Source of the DNA: Cellulomonas hominis
Lineage (GTDB): Bacteria; Actinomycetota; Actinomycetes; Actinomycetales; Cellulomonadaceae
DNA length: 64,000 nucleotides
Direction of reading: 5' to 3'
Assembly (NCBI RefSeq): GCF_014201095.1
Contig: NZ_JACHDN010000001.1
Span: 868,001-932,000 of the forward strand
Below the pieces are notes generated by a model, which saw only the letters and a list, made by a program, of their open reading frames with translations, was not told the origin of the DNA and searched no databases. Shown here piece after piece: positions 43,901 through 53,991 of this stretch. Both the position numbers and the translations under genes were made by a program. How positions within the stretch are numbered: the stretch's first letter is position 1; the number at the start of each line of letters is the position of its first letter.

Positions 43901-46282
43901 CGAGCGATCAGCTGCGATCCGGCGCTCGAACTCGTTGACGGCGGCGATCTGATCGGCCGTGGCGTTGCCGCTGCTGATCGCGACGTAGGCCGCGACCATC
44001 TGAGGGTGCTCCTGGACCAGCTCACCGAGACGCGCGGCCTGACTCGGTCCGAGACGTCCCGCCAACCCCTCGCGGAGGATCATCGCGATGTCCTCGACGG
44101 GGGCGACGAGCGCTTGGTCGATCTCCTGTCGGACCAGGTCGTTGTAGTGGTTCATCGAGAGGCCGACGGACATGCGCGCGGCGTCGTCGCGCGAGTCGGT
44201 GAACACGATCGTGCGGCTGATGCCCTGCTCGTCTCCCAGCTCGCGAAAGATCTCGGCGACCAGGAGCTGGGCCGCCTGGGTGGCGCCCTGCGTGTGAGCG
44301 CGGAGAGCGGAGGCCACCCGTCCTGACCTGAACTCCGTCTGGTGCCGGGTGTGCAGGCACCGAGGACAGCGAGATGGGAGCGCGGGAGGCCGGAACTCGT
44401 CGTCCGGGTTCTTGGCGGTGACGATGACGCCGGTCGCGTCATCGGCCGCGGCGGTCTCGATGAAGCCGGTCACCGGGTCGAACCGAGCCCGGGCGAACCG
44501 GAACTCGACATCCTTCTTCGGCCCACCGTGGTTCCACGTGGCTCCGACGCCGTCAGAGAAGGGCGAGTACCAGCGGTACTCGTGCTCGCGTCGCTCGAAC
44601 AGGAACTTCGGGCGGTCGAGCTCGCTGTCCGACGGGTCGATCCCGAGGAACTGGCCACCGCTCCCTGTTGCTACGACGTGCCCGCCGAGGCTGCCCTCGC
44701 CGCACTTGCCGCAGTAGATCAGCTCCAGGACCCGCCCGCCGCACGGGCACTGGTGCACGGGCCGTGCGAACAGACGCCCGATGCCGGCCCGTTCACGTGG
44801 CTCGCTCGCCTCGACCTGCGTGCACGCAGGGTTCGAACACGCCCACATCCCGCGCATCGTGCGCATGAAGTAGTGCGCACGAAACGGGATCCGGCCCTCG
44901 TCGGACGAACCCGCGATGATCTCGAGGGCCTTCTCCACGTCCTCGACCGAACCGTCCGGCCCGAACGCGCGCGTGGCGATGGTCGGCAGGTCGGTCGCTC
45001 GGACAGCGCCGTCCTCGTCCCGGCACGCCTCGGCGAGCACGTGGGTCATCATCGGCGCGTCCGTGCTTCCGAGATCGGGTGCGGGGAACGGAAGACTGGC
45101 CATGACCGGACGCGTCTCGCCGGAGATCTGCTTGAAAGTCGAGCGAGGGACTCCGAAAAAGCGTTCGAGGTAGTCCGAGCGGTCGCCTTCCAGCGACGCG
45201 CTCGTGCCGATGACCCGCAGCTGCGGCGAGTCGGGCGCGAGCCCGAGACGCATCAAGAGGTTGCGGACGATCAGCGCGACCTCTGAACCCTGGGTGCCTC
45301 GGTACAGGTGCAGCTCGTCGACCACGAGAGTGAACACGTTCGCGGGATCGAACTCCAACCAGGCCCGCGTCTGCTCGAAGATCGGGTCTTCCAGCCGCCG
45401 CATCAGCATCACGTTGAGCATCGAGTAGTTGGTGACCAGGACGTCCGGCGGGTCGCAGATCATGTCCCACCGCGTGAGTAGCTCTGCCCGACGGGGGTCG
45501 GGCAGGAAGTCGCGAACCTCCGGATCGCTCGCGAGCGCCTCGTACTCCTGCACGAGCAGCCTGAGGTCATGTCCGACCGTCGCGACCTTCTCGTCCTTCC
45601 TCGTGGTCGAAGGCAGGCGAGTGCCTCCGGGAGCACCCGAGGTGTAGCGGCCGAACCAGAGCGCGGGTCCGCCGAGGTCCTGGATCCGGCGTGCCGTGCG
45701 ACGGAGTCGCGACATCTGGTCCTCGACGAGCGCGTTCGTCGGGTAGAGCACCATGGTGCGAACTGCGGCGGCGCGCGCTTCGTCCTTGCGCGCAGGTGAC
45801 CAGTGGCTGGTCTCCCACCACGCGTTGACGCCCTGCGCGGGCGCCCAGCTTCGTGCCTCCACCAGAAGGCGCGCGAGCACAGGCAGCAGGAACGACTCGG
45901 TCTTCCCCGACCCGGTGCCGGACGTGACCACGGGGTTCGAGGGGCCGGCGGCGGCGAACGCGACGGCAAGAGCCTCGGCTTGGTGGCGACGGAGGCGCAC
46001 GTCGTCGCCGGGGGACGTGCCGAACAGGCCGTGAACCAGCCACGACGCTTCGTCTTGCGCCAGGCCCACCTCGCGACAGGCCTCGATCGCGTCGACGACG
46101 CCGTCGTAGGGCAGCACCGGCTCGAGAAGAGGCTCGGGCAGGAGACGGACATCTTCGAGCAGCCGCCTGCGACGCTCCGTCCGCAGACCGTCGTCACGGA
46201 GGTAGAACGCGGTGTCGATATAGCGCAAGAGGGTCTCGTTGATGGACCGCCCGACGCTCAAGGGATTCGCTGACGTGGCCAT
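40979..46282 (-). CDS. druE: Druantia DruE-like giant helicase with DUF1998
   Basis: A 1767-residue DEAD/DEAH-type helicase. Walker A is GTGSGKTES (122-130), motif II is VVDELH, and the C-terminal helicase half reads [15 protein letters not shown] and [16 protein letters not shown]. Zinc-ribbon cysteines occur at CSNPACTQ and [14 protein letters not shown] stretches. The DUF1998 C-terminus has [14 protein letters not shown] and the [14 protein letters not shown] cluster. Size and layout match DruE of Druantia. Its ATG is 5 bp after the stop of the 1004-residue partner gene, so they form a two-gene operon like Druantia type III. DISARM and Dpd also have DUF1998 helicases, but their other genes are absent. 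Confidence 0.85.
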   Translation of the reverse strand: MATSANPLSVGRSINETLLRYIDTAFYLRDDGLRTERRRRLLEDVRLLPEPLLEPVLPYDGVVDAIEACREVGLAQDEASWLVHGLFGTSPGDDVRLRRHQAEALAVAFAAAGPSNPVVTSGTGSGKTESFLLPVLARLLVEARSWAPAQGVNAWWETSHWSPARKDEARAAAVRTMVLYPTNALVEDQMSRLRRTARRIQDLGGPALWFGRYTSGAPGGTRLPSTTRKDEKVATVGHDLRLLVQEYEALASDPEVRDFLPDPRRAELLTRWDMICDPPDVLVTNYSMLNVMLMRRLEDPIFEQTRAWLEFDPANVFTLVVDELHLYRGTQGSEVALIVRNLLMRLGLAPDSPQLRVIGTSASLEGDRSDYLERFFGVPRSTFKQISGETRPVMASLPFPAPDLGSTDAPMMTHVLAEACRDEDGAVRATDLPTIATRAFGPDGSVEDVEKALEIIAGSSDEGRIPFRAHYFMRTMRGMWACSNPACTQVEASEPRERAGIGRLFARPVHQCPCGGRVLELIYCGKCGEGSLGGHVVATGSGGQFLGIDPSDSELDRPKFLFERREHEYRWYSPFSDGVGATWNHGGPKKDVEFRFARARFDPVTGFIETAAADDATGVIVTAKNPDDEFRPPALPSRCPRCLHTRHQTEFRSGRVASALRAHTQGATQAAQLLVAEIFRELGDEQGISRTIVFTDSRDDAARMSVGLSMNHYNDLVRQEIDQALVAPVEDIAMILREGLAGRLGPSQAARLGELVQEHPQMVAAYVAISSGNATADQIAAVNEFERRIAADRSRPWSGLVRHLSRQLVSLGVPPGGPRASRLTLGDSRTPWFRAFEPPTAGLWTPLPDATERYRHQKQFDAYMATSVAEALIGTSRAARDAEDNLVAYVVPRVLSDSLDDLRTTALCSALRIFLSSGRWAPQDSGSASKAALLPRDVVDYLRRAAEVVGVSPEELEADFEQALEPMLAGLVIDLAGADVPLLVVPGADVVWICTTCGQRHLHASARTCIRSGCSGALVERARVELLEEDYYAWLATQRPQRLAVAELTGQTRPPEEQRRRQRVFRGALKPAPAENPLTSPLDVLSVTTTMEVGVDIGSLRSTVMGNMPPKRFNYQQRVGRAGRKGQAFSFAATLCRDRSHDDYYFANSGRITGDPPPQPFLDTNRPKILKRVVAAELLRRACRALPTPPQLLRESVHGAFGRADEWKESGQEDAPPMRSIIEAWLKRAPDVDDVVRRLAAHTGIEASMVDEIVEWAREGLVQDIDGVVGSPVFTQPALSERLANAGVLPMFGFPTRVRTLYRTGIDNRLTLDEISDRPLDQAVSLFAPGAEVVSDGWVYTVNGFASVYRDGRGNVRTTDPIRSSFALERCAVCGSSTIKAGSAAEGLPAGGPLTCPVCAGDIEPMTVYQPAGFRTHPKAKDGELSDTQVATASRPVLEWTDLGGLQPNRSGAMDIWRLEDANLVTVNDNRRAQFDLYRHSDHSVIVPAVETDNISMPKVGKGGIGDVRTTDAALLLIRSESLPGEVIATDVAICPSGPAAMLSFAEALRRGAQAELDIDPDELTVGLQSRRHVDGTRTSAVYVADTLENGAGYALELAGPRMDDVVRQIADGETGQGWNAPGHSECDSSCPDCLRSWDNRHLHPALDWRLALDVADLAMGRDLRLARWFDLVPGAVSAFDAGFRSMFEQPYAVEIVDDLHVLVHGNRAVVIGHPLWSRNVEHETELQRSVADGLKGRGMTVTWSDVRTLRNRGVFVAKALTIGYID

Positions 46283-46287
46283 GACGC

Positions 46288-49200
46288 TCAGTTCTCCAAC
46301 AGGAAGGTGAGTCGGGCGGCCGTGTCCTCGTCGACACCGCCGTAGACGTGCATGTCACGGAGTTTTCGCGGCGGAGCCGCGGAGCTCAGCACGACTGCAC
46401 GCTCGTACATGCCGGGGAGCCGCGCCCCGAGCGGCACGACGAGCGACCGTGTGGCGCTGGAGTAGGCCATGAGTGCTCGCCCCGCGAGGCTGGATGCCGC
46501 GTGGTGCTTGGCCAGATATGCCGGTGCGTGCGCGAGAGTTCCGTTCTCGAGGTCGCGCTCAGTCCGGACGAAGTACCGCGGTGCGTACCGACCGACCCGG
46601 TACGCGCCAGCCGAGTTAGCGTCGACCGCATCGGCCCACGATGCTGTGCCCGGGTTGAACCACTGCACGCTGGTCATCGTCGGCGCCTGAGTTCGCGGGA
46701 GCGCGGCCACCACCTCGCTGAGGCGCGGGAGGAACGCGGCGATGGTCGCGCCTGCCCGACCTGGGAGGAGCACGCCGTCGACGTCGAGCCAGTCAGCCAA
46801 CTCCTCGGAGGTCGCGTCTGTCGAGTACCGGTTAAGGCCGCCCTCGTACTTTCTGAGGGTGATGTCGCGGCCGTGCCGTCGGCATGACCGCCTTGCCGCC
46901 GCGACGAGCGAGTCGGTCCAGAATCCGGTCAGGACCCGGGCGTCGCCGATGTCGACGATCGCGGTCGGCGCGATCTCCCAGGCTTCGGGCTGCAGCGTCT
47001 CCGGGGAACGACGGACCTCGACGTGCCCCAGCGCCTCGAGGGTCGAGATGAAGTCCCACACGGAGAGGCTGCTTGGATCGAGCTGGCGAGCGACCCGCTC
47101 GAGGGACGACACAGGACCGCCGCCGAGGAACCGCAGCGCGTCCAGGGCTACGTCCCAGTCATCCGATCCAGGTTGCGGGTCGGACACGACGGGCGGCAGG
47201 CCGGAGACGTCGAGCAGCCTCCGACTGGGGATGTCGGTACTGACCTTGCGCTGGAACGTCGCCCTGTTCCGGTAGTAGTTCGCCGAGTAGCGCTTCTTCG
47301 TGCCGCAGTAGGAGCACGTCCCGATCACGGGCGTCGTCGACCGGTCGTTGTATGCGACCTCGGCGATCTCCAGCCGGTGCGCGCCGGTGTAGAAGCACGA
47401 CTTCGGGTCAGGCCGGTGCAGCGCGACCGAGGGCGAACGCAGCTGGTCGCGGGTCCGGGCCCACCACGGCTGAGTACTAGGCGACGCGAGGTCTACTTCG
47501 GGGGTCTCCTCGGCCGCGATGACGATGCCCTGCACGACGCACGGGCCGTCTTCCCGCGTGCCGGCACCGAGGGCGGCCAGCGGTTCAACGAGGGCGTGCA
47601 CGATCGACTCGTGCCTCAGCCACTGAGCCGCATCGTGGTCTTCAGCGGAGTGGAGCGTGAACTCCTTGCGGGCGCGGACGGTCATGCCGTCGTGCATCTC
47701 GAGCGCGTAGTGCCCGTCCTCCAGCTCCTGCGCAGCGAGGTCGACGAGGACAGACCCGGTGCCGTTGTCGGACCACGCGTCGAGCACGTGTCCTTCAACA
47801 TCGATCGTCTCGACGTCGAGGTCGAGCAGCCGGACCTCGAACGAACCTCCGTCGTGCATCGCCCGGGCCTCCGGCGCGCGCCGCGAGTGCCAGCGGCTGC
47901 GTGAGGCGCCAGGGAGAGCGAACCCACCCGCGAGCTTGAGCTGGCTGCTCGTCAGAGGAACGAGGGCGTGAAAGTCCTGATTGAGCTCCGTTGTCGCGGC
48001 TGCGGGTCGACCGAACACCTCGACCTTCTCGAACAAGGTCCAGCCCTCGGGAAGGCCCGAACGTGCGGTGTCATGGGTCCAGCCCGGCCGCGCGATCTCA
48101 CCCAGCAGCGTTCGCACCTTGTCGGCCGCGCGGTCGACGGCGAGCACCACGACGTCGTCGCCCATCAGCACCTGGCGTGTCTCCAGCCAGATGCCCGAGA
48201 GCTCGTCTCTCCGAAACACGAGGACCGCGCGCGGCGGGTGGATGACGGTACCGGTGAAGTCGTCCGTGATTTGGAGGACTCCCTGGAGGAAGTGCGCCGA
48301 CCCGACCTGCTCGGGGTCGTCTAGAGACATCGCTCCCTGAAGGTCCTGCGACGGGACCAGACCCACTCGCTGGTCTCCATCGCGCGCCGCGAGCACCGCT
48401 TCACGGGCCTTCCCGGCCTCCGGCAGGAAGAAGTAGGGGTGGACCAGCAGCTTGCGCCTCGGGAAACCGCGGAACTGGAGCCCGAGCAGCGCCCGCCCCC
48501 GCGGCCCGACGCCAGACTCGTCCGAGTCGTCGGTCCCGTTCCACGACTGCAGTTCGACGGACGCCACGCCCGCGATCCGCTCTCGGAGGTCCGCCTTCGT
48601 CCAGAGCCTGCCGAGGTGGGATCCGCCGCGCTGCTCGTCGGAGAGCCAGGATCCGAGAATGGGCTCCAGCTCGGATGCAGGCACCTCCGAACGGGGCGAG
48701 AAGTCGAACTCTGCGAAGAAGCGCTCGAGCCTTCGACGATCCGCCTCGCGGACGAGCGCCTGAGACAGAGGCAGACCGACGAACCGCTTGCCGAGTGCGA
48801 ACGCCGTCGGCGTTCCTCGCAAGCCGACGAGAGTAGAGAGCCAGAGATTGAGGCCGCCCCACAACGGTTCCGCGACACGCATGTAACTGCGGCTGAGCCG
48901 GTCCTTGTCACCGTCGAGCAGATCCGCGAGTCGGCCGTAGTAGTTCGTGGACGCCATGCCGCTGCCGGCCGCCATCCTCTCGGCAGCGAGGGAGAAGACC
49001 GCGAGAACGGCGATCGCCGGGTAGGTCTCGGCACGCTCGTGCTCACGCCACGCCCGGACTCGTTCGAGGTGCTGCGCAAAGCCATCCGGCGACTCGAGGT
49101 CGATCGTTCGCCTGACGACTGCGACGAGGCCGTCGACGACCCGGTCTGCGTCGAGGTTCAGGCGCTCCCCGACCTCGGCGATCTGCGCCTCCTCGACGTC

Positions 49201-49302
49201 GAGGTACGCGGGAGTCGCCTCGTCACGCTCCGGGAAGAGGACGTCGGCCAGAACGTTGTTCCAGCGGACGTACTCCTGCCAGTCGGCGCTGCTCGCTCGC
49301 AC
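46288..49302 (-). CDS. druH: Druantia DruH-like protein
   Basis: A 1004-residue protein with no enzyme motif that I can name. It begins at GTG 49302 with a G-rich Shine-Dalgarno, and ends 5 bp before the DruE-like gene. A zinc-finger-like [21 protein letters not shown] region is seen near residue 680, and several alpha/beta blocks flank it. Partner order, size (about 1000 residues) and the DruE-like helicase next to it fit DruH of Druantia type III. This rests mostly on context, and a different DUF1998-helicase partner family remains possible. Confidence 0.7.
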   Translation of the reverse strand: MRASSADWQEYVRWNNVLADVLFPERDEATPAYLDVEEAQIAEVGERLNLDADRVVDGLVAVVRRTIDLESPDGFAQHLERVRAWREHERAETYPAIAVLAVFSLAAERMAAGSGMASTNYYGRLADLLDGDKDRLSRSYMRVAEPLWGGLNLWLSTLVGLRGTPTAFALGKRFVGLPLSQALVREADRRRLERFFAEFDFSPRSEVPASELEPILGSWLSDEQRGGSHLGRLWTKADLRERIAGVASVELQSWNGTDDSDESGVGPRGRALLGLQFRGFPRRKLLVHPYFFLPEAGKAREAVLAARDGDQRVGLVPSQDLQGAMSLDDPEQVGSAHFLQGVLQITDDFTGTVIHPPRAVLVFRRDELSGIWLETRQVLMGDDVVVLAVDRAADKVRTLLGEIARPGWTHDTARSGLPEGWTLFEKVEVFGRPAAATTELNQDFHALVPLTSSQLKLAGGFALPGASRSRWHSRRAPEARAMHDGGSFEVRLLDLDVETIDVEGHVLDAWSDNGTGSVLVDLAAQELEDGHYALEMHDGMTVRARKEFTLHSAEDHDAAQWLRHESIVHALVEPLAALGAGTREDGPCVVQGIVIAAEETPEVDLASPSTQPWWARTRDQLRSPSVALHRPDPKSCFYTGAHRLEIAEVAYNDRSTTPVIGTCSYCGTKKRYSANYYRNRATFQRKVSTDIPSRRLLDVSGLPPVVSDPQPGSDDWDVALDALRFLGGGPVSSLERVARQLDPSSLSVWDFISTLEALGHVEVRRSPETLQPEAWEIAPTAIVDIGDARVLTGFWTDSLVAAARRSCRRHGRDITLRKYEGGLNRYSTDATSEELADWLDVDGVLLPGRAGATIAAFLPRLSEVVAALPRTQAPTMTSVQWFNPGTASWADAVDANSAGAYRVGRYAPRYFVRTERDLENGTLAHAPAYLAKHHAASSLAGRALMAYSSATRSLVVPLGARLPGMYERAVVLSSAAPPRKLRDMHVYGGVDEDTAARLTFLLEN

Positions 49303-49547
49303 CTGACGTCACCCCCCTTGGTTGCGGCGCCATTATCGGAGCGAAAACTGACGTCGCCGCAGAAGGTCGTCCGATTTTCACCCTTCCGCCAGTCGACGCC
49401 GGGGTGCTCCCACCCATGCCCGAGCCACGGCCTGCCTTGGGGTTGCCGAGTACGGCGGCAGCGCACAGAGGCGCGTAGGCGACTGAAGGCTGGCCGCGGT
49501 CGAGATCGCGGCCAGCTCCCAGTCTTCCGCCCCTAGCGACGCCCACA

Positions 49548-49872
49548 TCACAGGTCGAACACCGTCGTCGTCCCGGATCGTTGCGGCTGTTCGACGTCGA
49601 GCGACTGGATGATGCCGCCGTAGGTGAGGACCCGGACGGTCATGCCGCGGTTGCACAGCGTGCACCGCTCGACGGCGGTGCCGTCTCGGTGGCGCCCCAG
49701 GGCTCGGAGGTGATGGTGGCGGTGTCGTGGTGGCCGCCGCCTTGTCACCACCCCAGCGGTCGGTGATGTCGTCGACCCCCACGGCGGCGGGACCACCCAA
49801 GACGAGTAGTGCGGCGACCCCGAGCGGAGCTACGACGCCCACGAGACCGCGACGGAGTTGGCGCATCCGCAC
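49548..49872 (-). pseudogene. Internally deleted, frameshifted copy of galM
   Basis: The minus strand from GTG 49872 begins RMRQLRRGL with a signal peptide and then TDRWGGDK, as in the intact galM at 53992-55212. In shifted frames it goes on to GMTVRVLTYGGIIQSLDV, then jumps to TTVFDL and a stop. In the intact protein those parts are about 310 residues apart. So nearly the whole catalytic domain is deleted and at least one indel is present. Upstream DNA (49873-50000) also resembles that before galM. It lies in the same orientation as the intact gene and borders the GHKL-TIR region. Confidence 0.82.
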
Positions 49873-50347
49873 ATTACTCCCTCTGTCCACGTCGACCGGT
49901 GCCGCCGCTTGGGACGTCGGTGTCCCGCGACGCGGCGACCCTGGCGCGTGGCGTGGTGCGGTCGAGGGCCCCGAGCGGCGGTGCAGTCGGGGTCGTCGCT
50001 ACGCCGACGCCGCGGGAGCGTCAATGCGTGCCCGGTCACGGTAAGCCGGCCCCGCCGAGCTCTCGAGGACCAGCCCATCCCGACTCGTCCTATTTCGGGC
50101 ACGCTTGTGGTCGCGGGCGCGCGAAGCAGATCGTCGACGCGCCAGTCGATGACGGAGGCACCGACCTGCCGCCGAGGGGCACATACGGGATAAGTCGGGC
50201 GTTCGACGCCCCCTCCGGCGACGTTGAGCCTACGTTGTCGGCGGCAGTCAAGGCGCGAAGCCCCTTGCGACTCGACTAGCCCATCTCCCAACCGCTAGGT
50301 TTTCCGCACGAGAAGCGCTACACGGGTATGGACGGCGAGGGGGCAGC
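49873..50347. other. Gap upstream of GHKL-TIR gene
   Basis: The first about 130 bp resemble the DNA upstream of galM (near 55213-55330), including a GTCGGTGTCCCGCG-like match. The rest has no convincing coding frame. The last 60 bp before the ATG at 50348 become less GC-rich and hold a GAGGGGGCA Shine-Dalgarno-like run. Confidence 0.5.
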
Positions 50348-52435
50348 ATGGCAACCGACGATGAGGCAGCATTCACTTTCAACTGGCTCGCACTAAAGCT
50401 CCTAGGAAAAGGCTTGTACTCGAACCCGTGGAGCGCCCTTTCCGAGTTGGTCGCGAACGGCATCGACGCAGGCGCCAAAACGGTCTATGTCTACGTTGAC
50501 GCAACCTCGAAGTCGCGCGCGATAATCGAGGTCATCGACGATGGCAGCGGTATGGATCGCCGAGACATAGACACGTATGTCAAGGTCGGTCACAATAAAC
50601 GGCAGTCGGCCATGATCAGCGACCCTGGGAACAACACGCGCTTTATGGGAAGAAAAGGGATTGGCAAGCTCGCCGCCCTGTTCCTTTCGCCACACTTCTA
50701 CCTGCAGACCCGCAGAGGAGTGGAGTCCTCCACGTGGGAGCTCGACGCGCGCGAGGGTCGCGTTGCGGACAGCGACAATCCAAAACTCCGCGCGGTAACG
50801 AGCCCTGAGTCGACGCCGAACGACTCTCTCTGGGAGAAGCTCGCACACGGCACCAGGCTCACCCTTCTCGACGTCGACCTGACCGGGTACGGCCCGAAGG
50901 CGATCGAGGCCCTCGACTCCAGGCTCGCGAATCAATTCCTCCTCGACGACCCCGCAGGCCCGAAGATTCTGATGTGGGTCCGAACGGACGCCACTAAGGT
51001 CGAACCAAGTTTTGCCCCAGTCGAGAAGAAGATCGCATTCGGGAACTTTGCCGAACTGCGCTACGCCTACACAACCGACCAAACAATGCCGGCCGAGGTG
51101 GCTGCGCCTACGACCGAGGTCCGTCTGCGCGCGAGGGGGCTGCCAGGCGACGCCTTCGTGCACAGTCCAGACTATCGTCGCTTCAGCATAAATCCGGCAC
51201 AAGATGAAGCCTGGAGCCTAGTCGAGGCCGACACCAATCTCATCGAGCGGACGTACCAGGGGATCAAGTTCGAGCTCACCGGCTGGCTGGCTGTACACGC
51301 GACCATCGAATCGAATGCCGCACAAGAAAACGATGATCGCTTCGTTAAGAACAAGTACTACAACCCCGCGCAGATCCGGCTTTATGTCAGAGGTAAGTTG
51401 GCGAGCGACCGCCTGCTTTCTCAGCTGGGCCTGACCGGGACATACGCTAACTACATCGAGGGCGAGATCTCTTTTGACCTACTTGACGATGATCGCCTGC
51501 GCGATATCTCTACTTCAAATCGTCAGGACTTCGACGAAACAGACAACCGCGTAACCCTACTTCGAGCGCTGATTCGCCCCATCATTCGAGACCTTATGCA
51601 GCAGCGCACCAAACTCGCCGATGCGATCAAGAATGAGGTTGACCGACGTAAGTCGGAACAGCAGGCCGCGGGAAAACAGGAGTTCTCACGCCAGGTCCGT
51701 CGCGACCTCGACTTCTACGAAGAAATTCCAGACGCCGTAAAGGACGACCTCCAATCGGTCATCGTCAACAAGATCCAGGGCGATGTAACGACTAAGACAT
51801 CGTTCAAGGTGTTCATATCTCATTCGAGCGCCGACAAGCCGTTCGCCGACTTCATTTACGAGACCCTGCTTCGATGCGGCGCACGTTCGGATGAGGTGTT
51901 CTACACATCCAAGACCGGGAGCGTAGAGCAGTACAAGGACACGCGCGCCCTGAGTGCCGTAATCAAGGAGAGTATCGTTGACGCGAACACGCTCATCTTC
52001 TACCTTACCAGCCGCCACTTTCTTGGAAGCGAGTACTGCCTATTTGAGGGAGGTGCTGGTTGGGCGACACGCGCCGTTAGTGACTACCTAAAGCTCAACC
52101 TCGACTACGAATCTATTCCTAAATTTCTCACTAACGGCAATTCGGAACTCACACTAATCTCATCTACCAACTTGATCGAGCTTCGTCCGGATGTGCACAA
52201 CTATCTGATCGACTGCGTGCTCAACCCCATGATCGATCATCTCAATCAAGGGCGCTTGGTGCTCGGAGATAAGCTCATCGACACCCTGGATTACCCCACG
52301 ATGCCGTCTCCGGTCGAACTGGCCGACCGAGGCGAGTCGCCCCGGAAGTACTTCAATAGTGTTATTGAGCACTATTGGCAAGTCCTTGTCGATGAGAATG
52401 TCGCTGCATACCTGGCCGGCTACCAGAAGCCGTAG
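50348..52435 (+). CDS. GHKL (MORC/Hsp90-like) ATPase fused to a C-terminal TIR domain
   Basis: A 695-residue fusion. The GHKL ATPase is N-terminal: N-box ALSELVANGIDAGAK (Glu33, Asn37, Asp40), G1 box VIDDGSGM (64-69), and G2 box MGRKGIGKLAAL (100-111). A transducer and coiled segment rich in Lys/Glu follows (about 415-470). From about 484 a TIR domain runs: SFKVFISHSSADKPFADFI, then VFYTSKTGS and SRHFLGSEYCLFEGG with Glu567 at the place of the NADase glutamate. I infer that an ATPase sensor switches on a NAD-cleaving or signal-making TIR. Base composition is clearly less GC-rich than the flanks, a sign of transfer. I know no named system with this exact fusion. Confidence 0.88.
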   Translation: MATDDEAAFTFNWLALKLLGKGLYSNPWSALSELVANGIDAGAKTVYVYVDATSKSRAIIEVIDDGSGMDRRDIDTYVKVGHNKRQSAMISDPGNNTRFMGRKGIGKLAALFLSPHFYLQTRRGVESSTWELDAREGRVADSDNPKLRAVTSPESTPNDSLWEKLAHGTRLTLLDVDLTGYGPKAIEALDSRLANQFLLDDPAGPKILMWVRTDATKVEPSFAPVEKKIAFGNFAELRYAYTTDQTMPAEVAAPTTEVRLRARGLPGDAFVHSPDYRRFSINPAQDEAWSLVEADTNLIERTYQGIKFELTGWLAVHATIESNAAQENDDRFVKNKYYNPAQIRLYVRGKLASDRLLSQLGLTGTYANYIEGEISFDLLDDDRLRDISTSNRQDFDETDNRVTLLRALIRPIIRDLMQQRTKLADAIKNEVDRRKSEQQAAGKQEFSRQVRRDLDFYEEIPDAVKDDLQSVIVNKIQGDVTTKTSFKVFISHSSADKPFADFIYETLLRCGARSDEVFYTSKTGSVEQYKDTRALSAVIKESIVDANTLIFYLTSRHFLGSEYCLFEGGAGWATRAVSDYLKLNLDYESIPKFLTNGNSELTLISSTNLIELRPDVHNYLIDCVLNPMIDHLNQGRLVLGDKLIDTLDYPTMPSPVELADRGESPRKYFNSVIEHYWQVLVDENVAAYLAGYQKP

Positions 52436-52478
52436 GATTGTCGCGGAAGCGAACCGCTGTTTGCTTGTCGACCCGGCC

Positions 52479-53636
52479 TCAGGAAGCGATTTCGAGCGGC
52501 TGCTCTGGAAGCGAATCGGTGCGGCGTGCGAGGAGCGCCGGGCGAAGAAGGCTCTCCGCGAGCCACTTGACCACGGGCACGCAGACGGCATCACCGAAAC
52601 CCGAGAATGCGTCATAGTCACTAACCCCTGCGATCGAGTAATCGCCAGCTCCCATCAGTTTGGCGTATTCTAGCGGCGTCATCCATCGCAGGCGAAGAAC
52701 GCCGAGACCGGTCTCAACGATAGCTTGCCGGGACGACCCCCCGCGGGCCGTTCGAAGACACCCGGCAATGTCGTCAGAACGGATCTCCCACCTGGGCACG
52801 CCCGCCCGCATCCTTCGATATGCTGAGCGATAGATGCGCTTCGGCGTCGATCGGAGCGAGTCGAGCCGGGCGCTTTGCATTGGCGAAAGCGAGTCGAGAA
52901 ACGCGCTAGTGCGCGCGTCGTCCCACCACCTGGCATCGTCCGGACCTAGCCGTTGAGCAAGGTCCGATAGGCCCGACGACAAAATCGGCGGTACCGAGGG
53001 CAGCGGGTTGCGATGAGTGCGCAGCGATCGATCGGCGAAGATGGGGTCCAGCCAAGCAGGCCGAAGTTCAGATTGCGCGGGATCGTCCAACACGTCTTCG
53101 CCTCTCAAGCCGAGGAGGAACAGCCGTGGCCGAGATTGCGGGACGAATCGCCGGGCGTCGATACTGACGACGTCGATGGAATATCCAAGACCATTCATTG
53201 CTCGGATCGCAGACCTGATGTCTTGGCCCGCCCGGCTAGATACAAAACCGGTGACGTTTTCCAGAGCGACGGCGGCCGGGCGGTCGCCACCCATGGTCGC
53301 GAGGCTTTTTACGAAGTGCCAGAAGGCGGCACTTGAGCCCTTGTGGAGCCCGGCACGCCCTCCGGCTAGCGAGAGATCGGTGCATGGGAATGATGCCCAG
53401 GCTAGGTCGACGCGCTCGGGCATCTGCGACTGCGTAAGAGTGCCCAGGTCTCCCAAATGGAACTGGTGCGCGAGCCCCTGGTCGCCAAAGTGCGCGCGGA
53501 ACATCGCCTCTTTTTTTGGCGAAATGTCATTGGACCAGGTCACCCGAAGTCCTGCTGCTTCCAGCCCCATCTTTGCGAGCCCGATCCCGGCGAAGTACTC
53601 CGCAACGCGAAGTTCAGGTTCGGTCCGATCCGCCAC
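52479..53636 (-). CDS. DNA (cytosine-5-)-methyltransferase, PCTDLS subtype
   Basis: A 385-residue C5 methyltransferase. The GTG start at 53636 has GAGGAG four bases upstream. Motif I is AEYFAGIGLAKMG, motif IV is FPCTDLSLAGG with the catalytic Cys85, motif VI is ALENV (Glu126), motif VIII is PQSRPRLFLLG, and motif X is FSGFGDAVCVPVV. The PCT in place of PCQ is found in a known subgroup. It is convergent with the GHKL-TIR gene (43-bp gap) and shares its lower GC, so the two were probably gained together. It could protect host DNA or define the signal that the GHKL-TIR protein ignores (inference). Confidence 0.9.
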   Translation of the reverse strand: MADRTEPELRVAEYFAGIGLAKMGLEAAGLRVTWSNDISPKKEAMFRAHFGDQGLAHQFHLGDLGTLTQSQMPERVDLAWASFPCTDLSLAGGRAGLHKGSSAAFWHFVKSLATMGGDRPAAVALENVTGFVSSRAGQDIRSAIRAMNGLGYSIDVVSIDARRFVPQSRPRLFLLGLRGEDVLDDPAQSELRPAWLDPIFADRSLRTHRNPLPSVPPILSSGLSDLAQRLGPDDARWWDDARTSAFLDSLSPMQSARLDSLRSTPKRIYRSAYRRMRAGVPRWEIRSDDIAGCLRTARGGSSRQAIVETGLGVLRLRWMTPLEYAKLMGAGDYSIAGVSDYDAFSGFGDAVCVPVVKWLAESLLRPALLARRTDSLPEQPLEIAS

Positions 53637-53828
53637 AACACTCCTCAAACCGACCCAGCATCCTGCCAGATGGGATGGTAGCGCGGAGGAGACGCGGCTC
53701 GGCGCTCCCAGTGCGGCGGGTCGGCCAACACAGGCGGGCCCGACCAACAGTGCGGTGCGATGGCTGCACCGCGGTCGCGGCGGGCTCCCTCGTGCTCGGC
53801 GGCTCTCGGCTGTTCGCGATTCCCGCCG

Positions 53829-53918
53829 TTCCTGCTCACGCCGATGATCGTCACCCAGGAGAACTCGGCCGAGGTCTACAAGGACGACGCGACCCTCTTC
53901 CCGCTGACCCAGGGTTGA
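53829..53918 (+). pseudogene. 3' fragment of a sugar-binding protein gene (ChvE-like)
   Basis: The plus strand reads FLLTPMIVTQENSAEVYKDD and ends at LFPLTQG with a stop. This matches the usual C-terminus of periplasmic sugar-binding proteins of the ChvE/ribose type. Only about 30 codons remain and the upstream frame is broken. Such genes often neighbour galM in aldose-uptake operons. A good terminator hairpin follows, so the end of the original operon seems kept. Confidence 0.6.
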
Positions 53919-53946
53919 GCGTCCGCCGGTAGGGCGGTCGACGACC

Positions 53947-53976
53947 AGGGGCGGGCCCGGTCTCGGGTCCGCCCCT
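53947..53976. terminator. Strong hairpin after the binding-protein tail and galM
   Basis: A 13-bp stem (AGGGGCGGGCCCG at 53947-53959 with its partner at 53964-53976, one G-T pair) and a 4-nt loop lie between the two convergent stops. It would serve both strands. Confidence 0.75.
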
Positions 53977-53991
53977 CGCTGCGCGTGGCCC

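Noticed and set aside
40979..46282. DISARM (DrmA/DrmB) or Dpd reading of the DUF1998 helicase
   Set aside because: No DrmC, DISARM methylase, DpdA or queuosine-type synthesis genes are present, and the helicase is a single 1767-residue protein with a DruH-sized partner.
48439..49536. A 365-codon plus-strand frame opposite the DruH-like gene
   Set aside because: Compositional shadow; the minus-strand protein has a Shine-Dalgarno, plausible domain structure and a coupled partner.
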